Source of the DNA: Candidatus Izemoplasma sp.
GTDB lineage: Bacteria > Bacillota_I > Bacilli_A > Izemoplasmatales > Izemoplasmataceae
Assembly (NCBI GenBank): GCA_007123975.1
Contig: SLFZ01000009.1
Coordinates: 1-10,868, forward strand
Length of the DNA stretch: 10,868 nt
Direction: 5' to 3'
Below are positions 6,959-10,868 of the stretch, piece by piece; position 1 is the stretch's first letter; every line of letters starts with the position of its first letter. The position numbers and the translations under genes were made by a program. The notes under the pieces were generated by a model. That model was not told the DNA's origin, did no database searches, and saw nothing but the letters and a program-made list of their open reading frames with translations.

Positions 6959-7590
6959 ACAAAGCGCTTAGAATGATTGTTTGGATAACGTACCCGATTT
7001 TCTTGATTATGCTCTCGGCGCAGCTATTGACGTCGAACCCGTACATGCGCTTATCGGAAGGCCTTTATGCTTCCCACGATGACATTGAGTACGACCACCG
7101 GTACGTGGCACGACAGTTGATTGATTACTTAAACTACCGGCATGACAACTTGGAATTTGGGGCGAACGCCGAAGACGATAGCGTGTTAATGCGCGACATT
7201 GAAATTCGGCATATGGTTGATGTTCGCGATTTGTATACGCTGCTTAGAATCGTCGCTGGGATTTCACTTTTGATTGCAGTTTTATCGGTAATTGGTCTAT
7301 TTTTTAGAGATAAAAGCGAACTTTATAAGACATTCAAGGGCATTTTCTGGGTGCCGCTCATCGTGACGGTGACCCTTGGGGCGTTCATCGCCGTGAACTT
7401 CAGTTGGCTTTTTGTGCTCTTTCATGAGATCGCCTTTGATAACGACGACTGGATTTTGCGGGCGGACGACGTGCTGATTCAGCTCTTGCCGCTTGAGTTT
7501 TGGATGGTGAGCGCAATCCTTGTGTTGGTGTTCACCGGGCTATTTATCTTTATAACAAGGCAGCTTGGCATGCGCTTTTTGAAAACATGA
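6955..7590 (+). CDS. Integral membrane protein, DUF1461 / TIGR01906-like
   Basis: The product is 211 aa with four predicted membrane helices at roughly residues 7-26, 97-117, 127-155 and 183-205. A large soluble loop lies between the first two. It carries HMVDVRDL (86-93), and after helix 3 comes FHEIAFDNDDW (156-166) with LPLEFW soon after. This pattern recalls the Firmicutes family DUF1461/TIGR01906, whose function is unknown. ATG 6955 is chosen because GGAGGG (6943-6948) lies 6 nt upstream; an in-frame ATG at 6949 would leave no spacing. The start overlaps the purB stop (ATGA), indicating translational coupling. Base composition becomes AT-richer around 7200-7350 than in the preceding enzymes. 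No terminator is visible after it. The family assignment is from motif memory and has not been checked by search. Confidence 0.75.
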   Translation: MNKALRMIVWITYPIFLIMLSAQLLTSNPYMRLSEGLYASHDDIEYDHRYVARQLIDYLNYRHDNLEFGANAEDDSVLMRDIEIRHMVDVRDLYTLLRIVAGISLLIAVLSVIGLFFRDKSELYKTFKGIFWVPLIVTVTLGAFIAVNFSWLFVLFHEIAFDNDDWILRADDVLIQLLPLEFWMVSAILVLVFTGLFIFITRQLGMRFLKT

Positions 7591-7619
7591 CGAATAAGCG
7601 AATTTAATGGAATTACTTG

Positions 7620-7648
7620 TTGCCTTTGGGTATTATCTTTAGTAAACT
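7620..7648 (+). promoter_or_regulatory. Possible promoter of the riboswitch-permease transcript
   Basis: TTGCCT (7620-7625) and TAAACT (7643-7648) are 17 nt apart. Each matches 4 of 6 consensus bases. A start near 7655 would place the riboswitch P1 stem at the very 5' end of the RNA. The match is weak, but the spacing and position are sensible. Read-through from the upstream gene is the alternative, since no terminator separates them. Confidence 0.4.
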
Positions 7649-7659
7649 GGAAACGGTTA

Positions 7660-7730
7660 GTATCATATATGATCAGAAATAGGGTCTGATTGTCTCTACC
7701 CCGGCACCGTAAATATCGGGACTATGATGC
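7660..7730 (+). promoter_or_regulatory. Purine riboswitch aptamer, guanine class (C74-type)
   Basis: The aptamer shows the full purine-riboswitch fold. P1 pairs 7660-7667 with 7723-7730, with one T-G wobble. P2 pairs 7671-7677 with 7685-7691, closing the 7-nt loop AATAGGG. J2/3 is GTCTCTACC (7692-7700). P3 pairs 7700-7706 with 7714-7720, and its loop CCGTAAA (7707-7713) holds the conserved CC for the loop-loop contact with GG of L2. J3/1 reads ACTAT with C at 7722, which corresponds to xpt C74. Adenine sensors have U there, so guanine or hypoxanthine is the expected ligand. Compared with xpt, P3 seems one pair longer and has a C-A mismatch (7705/7715). The downstream gene is a purine permease, which fits. 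Confidence 0.93.
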
Positions 7731-7744
7731 ATCACCGTCATGCG

Positions 7745-7808
7745 AGAGAATTCTCCCTTTTTGTGGTTTTTATGGTACCGGCCAACACAAAACAGAGGAG
7801 GATTTTTT
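7745..7808 (+). promoter_or_regulatory. Riboswitch expression platform: hairpin covering the permease ribosome binding site
   Basis: The arm 7745-7756 can pair along its whole length with 7797-7808 (12 pairs, three of them G-U), taking in most of the Shine-Dalgarno GAGGAGG at 7795-7801. Inside it, TTTTGTG (7759-7765) pairs perfectly with CACAAAA (7786-7792). The T6 run at 7803-7808 follows the GC-rich part of the right arm. The element could therefore act by hiding the ribosome binding site, by terminating transcription, or both. Pairing was found by eye; energies were not computed. Confidence 0.65.
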
Positions 7809-7809
7809 A

Positions 7810-9204
7810 ATGCAAGAAGCAAGTTTGTTTTCACGAATTGCACAGGCCTTAGACAAGCGTTTCCACATTACCGAACGGAAATCGACGCTCAAGACAGAGT
7901 TGCTTGCGGGTGTAACCACGTTCCTGGCGATGGCCTACATCATTCCCGTGAACAGCGGCATGTTGCACTTTGGCGCAGGCGTGCCAATGGGCGGCGTATT
8001 CTTCGCCACCATCGTCGCCAGTGTCATCGCGGCCATCATCATGGGCATGATTGCCAACTACCCGGTTGCGCTGGCTCCAGGCATGGGAATCAACGCATTC
8101 TTCACCTACACCGTTGTCATAGGGTATGGATTAAGTTGGCAAGCGGCACTGTCTGCGGTGTTGATTTCAGGGGTTTTGTTCTTGTTATTGACGCTTAGCG
8201 GACTGCGCAAAATGGTCATCGACGCCATCCCAGCGAGTTTGAAGTATTCGGTGGGAGCCGGTATTGGTTTCTTCATTACCTTTATCGGGCTTAAGAACGC
8301 CGGCATTGTCGGCGCCGATCCGGCTACGCTTGTCAGCCTTGGGGACATTGGTCATCCCGCGGTCTTGCTGGGGATATTCGGGCTGTTCCTCGTCATCGCG
8401 TTGTATGCAATGGGGAACCGCTTCTCCTTGATTATCGCGATTTTCACCACGGCGATTGTTGGGTTAATTTTAGGACTGCTTGGCGTTGAAAACATGCCAA
8501 CCTATGTGGCCGCACAAGAGATGACCTTGTGGAAAGACGTGGGTGAGACATTCGGACAAGCCTTCGTGGCGATTCCTGAACTCTTCCGTGAGCCGATTGC
8601 CATCTTCATCATTTTCACCTTCTTGTTTGTTGACTTCTTCGACACGGCCGGCACGCTGATTGCGGTTGGAAACCGTGCGAACCTCATCAACGAAGAAGGC
8701 GAACTCGAAGGTGGAAACAAAGCCCTTTTGGCCGACTCGATTTCTACCGTGGCCGGCGGTGTTCTCGGAACTAGCACCGTCACCAGCTACATTGAATCAG
8801 CAACCGGTATCGAACAAGGCGGACGCACAGGCATGACCGCCATTACGGTTGCGTTCTTGTTCCTCATCTCGCTTCTGCTTTATCCATTCTTGAGCATCTT
8901 CACCGAAGTTCCCGATGCGCCGTATCAACCGGTTACCTCGATGGCGCTTGTGATGGTTGGTGCCATCATGGTCGTGCAGCTTAAGAACATTGACTGGGAC
9001 GACAAAGCCATTGTCATTCCATCGTTCTTGACCATCGTCTTCATGATCTTCGCCTTCTCAATTGCTGAAGGTATCGCCGTTGGATTTATCTTCTATCCAA
9101 TCGCGATGATCGCCACCAAACGCGCAAAAGAAGTTCATCCGATTATGTACGCGCTTATGGTTGTCTTCTTTGTGTTCTTCGTGCTTCAAGTTCTCTATGG
9201 TTAA
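7810..9204 (+). CDS. Purine base permease, AzgA/PbuG-like (NCS2-related)
   Basis: The product is a 464-aa polytopic membrane protein with many hydrophobic segments, probably a proton symporter for guanine/hypoxanthine. AzgA-family motifs are AGVTTFLAMAYIIPVN near residue 34, NYPVALAPGMGINAFF (83-98), FVDFFDTAGT (273-282), GTSTVTSYIESATGI (320-334) and GGRTG (337-341). The start is ATG 7810, with GAGGAGG (7795-7801) 8 nt upstream. The frame is open back to a TTG at 7690, but that lies inside the riboswitch. Control by the upstream guanine-class riboswitch supports guanine/hypoxanthine over adenine or uracil as substrate. Exact substrate range is inference. Confidence 0.95.
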   Translation: MQEASLFSRIAQALDKRFHITERKSTLKTELLAGVTTFLAMAYIIPVNSGMLHFGAGVPMGGVFFATIVASVIAAIIMGMIANYPVALAPGMGINAFFTYTVVIGYGLSWQAALSAVLISGVLFLLLTLSGLRKMVIDAIPASLKYSVGAGIGFFITFIGLKNAGIVGADPATLVSLGDIGHPAVLLGIFGLFLVIALYAMGNRFSLIIAIFTTAIVGLILGLLGVENMPTYVAAQEMTLWKDVGETFGQAFVAIPELFREPIAIFIIFTFLFVDFFDTAGTLIAVGNRANLINEEGELEGGNKALLADSISTVAGGVLGTSTVTSYIESATGIEQGGRTGMTAITVAFLFLISLLLYPFLSIFTEVPDAPYQPVTSMALVMVGAIMVVQLKNIDWDDKAIVIPSFLTIVFMIFAFSIAEGIAVGFIFYPIAMIATKRAKEVHPIMYALMVVFFVFFVLQVLYG

Positions 9205-9218
9205 TTGACGTTTTACAG

Positions 9219-9250
9219 AAGCGGTCGGACGGTGTCCGGCCGCTTTTTTT
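9219..9250 (+). terminator. Rho-independent terminator after the purine permease
   Basis: A 12-bp stem (9219-9230 with 9234-9245, including one T-G wobble at 9225/9239) closes a GGT loop and runs into seven T residues (9244-9250). It begins 14 nt after the permease stop and separates that gene from the pyrR promoter. Confidence 0.93.
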
Positions 9251-9268
9251 ATTCCCACATTCACGTGG

Positions 9269-9297
9269 TTTACTTTGATGTAGCAATACTATACAAT
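9269..9297 (+). promoter_or_regulatory. Putative promoter of pyrR-glyA
   Basis: TTTACT (9269-9274, 4 of 6) and TACAAT (9292-9297, 5 of 6) are 17 nt apart. The predicted start near 9304 leaves only about 17 nt before the pyrR ATG. That is enough for the ribosome binding site but not for a PyrR-type attenuator leader. Confidence 0.55.
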
Positions 9298-9320
9298 AGA
9301 AGTAGACTTGAGGTGATGGT

Positions 9321-9821
9321 ATGCGATTATTATGGGATGATTTAACCGTTGAACGCACGCTTAAACGCATCACACATGAGATTATCGAGCGGCTTGGAAA
9401 CCTCGATGATTTGGTGCTTATTGGCATCGAAAAAAAAGGTGTGAGGCTGGCCGAACAAATCGGCGAGAACCTTAAACGTTTTGAGCGCATTGAGGTGCCT
9501 GCTTACCCGCTTGATGTCTCGGCGTACCGCGACGACCACAAAAGCGAAAAGAAACCGCATCTCGACATTGACGTTGCCGAAAAACACGTCGTCATCGTCG
9601 ACGATGTGCTTTACACCGGACGGACCGTTCGCGCGGCGATGGATGCGATTGTCGACGTTGGACGTCCTGCGACGATTCAGCTTGCGGTGTTGATTGACCG
9701 CGGCCATCGCGAACTTCCAATTCGCGCCGATTATGTCGGGAAAAACGTACCCACACGGTTCAACGAAAGCATCGTCGTCAACGATAAAGGCGTGTTCATC
9801 GCGACCAACGAGGAGGACTAG
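9321..9821 (+). CDS. pyrR: PyrR: pyrimidine operon regulator / uracil phosphoribosyltransferase
   Basis: PyrR binds UMP/UTP and pyr mRNA to cause attenuation, and in many species also makes UMP from uracil and PRPP. The product is 166 aa, somewhat shorter than B. subtilis PyrR (about 180). The PRPP loop VDDVLYTGRT is at residues 93-102. It is followed by the very typical RPATIQLAVLIDRGHRELPI and ADYVGKNVPT segments, which separate PyrR from other phosphoribosyltransferases. GAGGTGAT at 9310-9317 precedes the ATG at good spacing. It is co-transcribed with glyA, with the glyA ribosome binding site inside its last codons. No pyr biosynthetic gene and no PyrR-binding RNA motif were seen in the window. 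Its role as regulator versus salvage enzyme is therefore open. Confidence 0.95.
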   Translation: MRLLWDDLTVERTLKRITHEIIERLGNLDDLVLIGIEKKGVRLAEQIGENLKRFERIEVPAYPLDVSAYRDDHKSEKKPHLDIDVAEKHVVIVDDVLYTGRTVRAAMDAIVDVGRPATIQLAVLIDRGHRELPIRADYVGKNVPTRFNESIVVNDKGVFIATNEED

Positions 9822-9822
9822 G

Positions 9823-10868
9823 ATGAAAACGATTCAACGTCAAGACCCTGAGCTTTTTGAAGCGATGGATCTTGAAAAAGAAAGGCAAGAAGTACATCTT
9901 GAGCTCATCGCAAGTGAGAACTTTGTCAGCGCCGCCGTCTTAGAAGCCCAAGGCAGCATCCTGACGAATAAGTACGCTGAAGGTTACCCGCAAAAACGCT
10001 ACTATGGAGGGTGTCAGTACGTTGACATTGTCGAGGATTTGGCACGCGAACGTGCCAAAAAACTCTTCAACGTCAAGTACGCGAACGTCCAAGCCCATTC
10101 GGGCTCAACGGCGAACATGGGTGCCTACCGAAGCATCGTTAAACCCGGCGACAAAATCCTCGGCATGAGTTTGGACCACGGCGGTCATCTGACCCACGGT
10201 CACCCGCTCAACTTCAGCGGCGTCGATTACGAGTTCCACAGCTACGGCGTCGATAAAGAAACTGAGCGGATCGATTACGACGCGGTCGAAGCGCTTGCCG
10301 AAGAAATCAAGCCCCAACTGATTGTTGCTGGAGCGAGCGCCTATGCGCGCGAAATCGACTTTAAACGCTTCCGCGCCATCGCCGACAAAGTCGGCGCTAA
10401 GCTGATGGTCGACATGGCCCACATTGCCGGGCTTGTCGCAGCCGGCTTGCATAACAACCCTTGCGAGGTCGCCGATGTGGTGACGTCAACCACGCATAAA
10501 ACCTTGCGCGGCCCCCGTGGAGGCATCATCCTTACAAACGACCCAAAAATCTATAAAACCGTCAACCGCGTCGTCTTTCCAGGCATTCAGGGCGGGCCTT
10601 TGATGCACGTCATTGCCGCCAAGGCCGTGGCTTTTGAAGAAGCGCTGAATGGTGACTTTAGAGCCTACCAAGAACGTGTGATTAAAAACGCGCAAGCCCT
10701 TGCGGGTGAACTGAAACGCCTTGGGTTCCATGTCGTCAGTGGCGGCACCGACAACCACCTGGTGCTTGTTGAGGTTAAGTCTTTGACGGGCCTGACCGGG
10801 AAAGAAGCCGAGGAACTGATGGAATCTGCGCACATCACCTGCAACAAAAACACCGTCCCGAACGACCC
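9823..10868 (+). CDS. glyA: Serine hydroxymethyltransferase, cut by the right window edge
   Basis: GlyA is a PLP enzyme converting serine and THF to glycine and 5,10-methylene-THF, the main entry of one-carbon units and substrate for FolD. The visible 348 codons of about 410 include ELIASENFVS, NKYAEGYPQKRYYGG, AHSGSTAN, DMAHIAGLVAAG and the PLP-lysine motif TSTTHKTLRGPRGG, with Lys226 as the Schiff-base residue (the same number as in Bacillus enzymes). About 60 C-terminal residues lie outside the window. ATG 9823 begins 1 nt after the pyrR stop, and its AGGAGG (9811-9816) lies within the final pyrR codons. The two genes are thus translationally linked. No frameshift or missing key residue is seen. 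Confidence 0.98.
   Translation, partial: MKTIQRQDPELFEAMDLEKERQEVHLELIASENFVSAAVLEAQGSILTNKYAEGYPQKRYYGGCQYVDIVEDLARERAKKLFNVKYANVQAHSGSTANMGAYRSIVKPGDKILGMSLDHGGHLTHGHPLNFSGVDYEFHSYGVDKETERIDYDAVEALAEEIKPQLIVAGASAYAREIDFKRFRAIADKVGAKLMVDMAHIAGLVAAGLHNNPCEVADVVTSTTHKTLRGPRGGIILTNDPKIYKTVNRVVFPGIQGGPLMHVIAAKAVAFEEALNGDFRAYQERVIKNAQALAGELKRLGFHVVSGGTDNHLVLVEVKSLTGLTGKEAEELMESAHITCNKNTVPND

Noticed and set aside
7690..7809. 40-codon extension of the permease from TTG 7690
   Set aside because: This stretch is the purine riboswitch and its platform. The ATG at 7810 has a full Shine-Dalgarno and begins a normal AzgA-like N-terminus.
9298..9320. PyrR attenuator or PyrR-binding loop ahead of pyrR
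   Set aside because: The leader is too short, and no sequence like the PyrR-binding consensus is present there or elsewhere that I could see.
1..10868. Mycoplasma-type genetic code (TGA as Trp)
   Set aside because: TGA serves as the natural stop in three genes with family-consistent C-termini, and Trp is encoded by TGG throughout.

Overview
The window is a gene-dense bacterial chromosome segment, about half G+C, carrying housekeeping metabolism. It points to Bacillota (Firmicutes) or a close relative. The evidence is a B. subtilis-type PurB that starts MIERY with matching active-site numbering, PyrR, a DUF1461/TIGR01906-type membrane protein, an AzgA-type purine permease behind a guanine riboswitch, a CcpA-type cre-like site, and strong AGGAGG-type ribosome binding sites. 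TGA is used as a stop in three genes (4211-4213, 6956-6958, 7588-7590), so this is the standard code and not the mycoplasma code. I cannot name a genus.

Layout. (1) 1-308, minus strand: the start of aroA (EPSP synthase), cut by the left edge. (2) 309-478: a divergent control region with one promoter facing each way and a cre-like operator between them. (3) 479-2152: fhs (formate-THF ligase) with its own terminator. (4) 2218-7590: six tightly packed plus-strand genes, probably one transcript. They are an M32 carboxypeptidase, a flavin-reductase-like protein, a GNAT acetyltransferase, folD, purB and a DUF1461-type membrane protein. Gaps run from 21 nt to an 8-nt overlap. (5) 7591-7809: a leader with a guanine-class purine riboswitch and a hairpin that buries the ribosome binding site of the next gene. 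(6) 7810-9204: the purine permease, followed by a strong terminator. (7) 9321-10868: pyrR, then glyA (serine hydroxymethyltransferase), cut by the right edge.

How the genes fit together. The theme is one-carbon units and purine supply. GlyA loads THF with a one-carbon unit from serine. FolD interconverts methylene-, methenyl- and formyl-THF. Fhs makes formyl-THF from formate. Formyl-THF feeds purine synthesis, where PurB acts twice. The permease imports purine bases and is controlled by the guanine riboswitch. PyrR links to pyrimidine salvage or regulation. The peptidase, flavin-reductase-like protein and GNAT sit inside this set with no obvious pathway link.

I found no mobile element, CRISPR array, tRNA/rRNA gene or defence-like system. 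The points most worth a second look are the riboswitch whose hairpin and U-tract overlap the Shine-Dalgarno and start region, an alanine at the glyphosate-determining glycine of AroA, the cre-like site in the aroA/fhs divergent promoter, and a pyrR-glyA pair without pyr genes or an attenuator.
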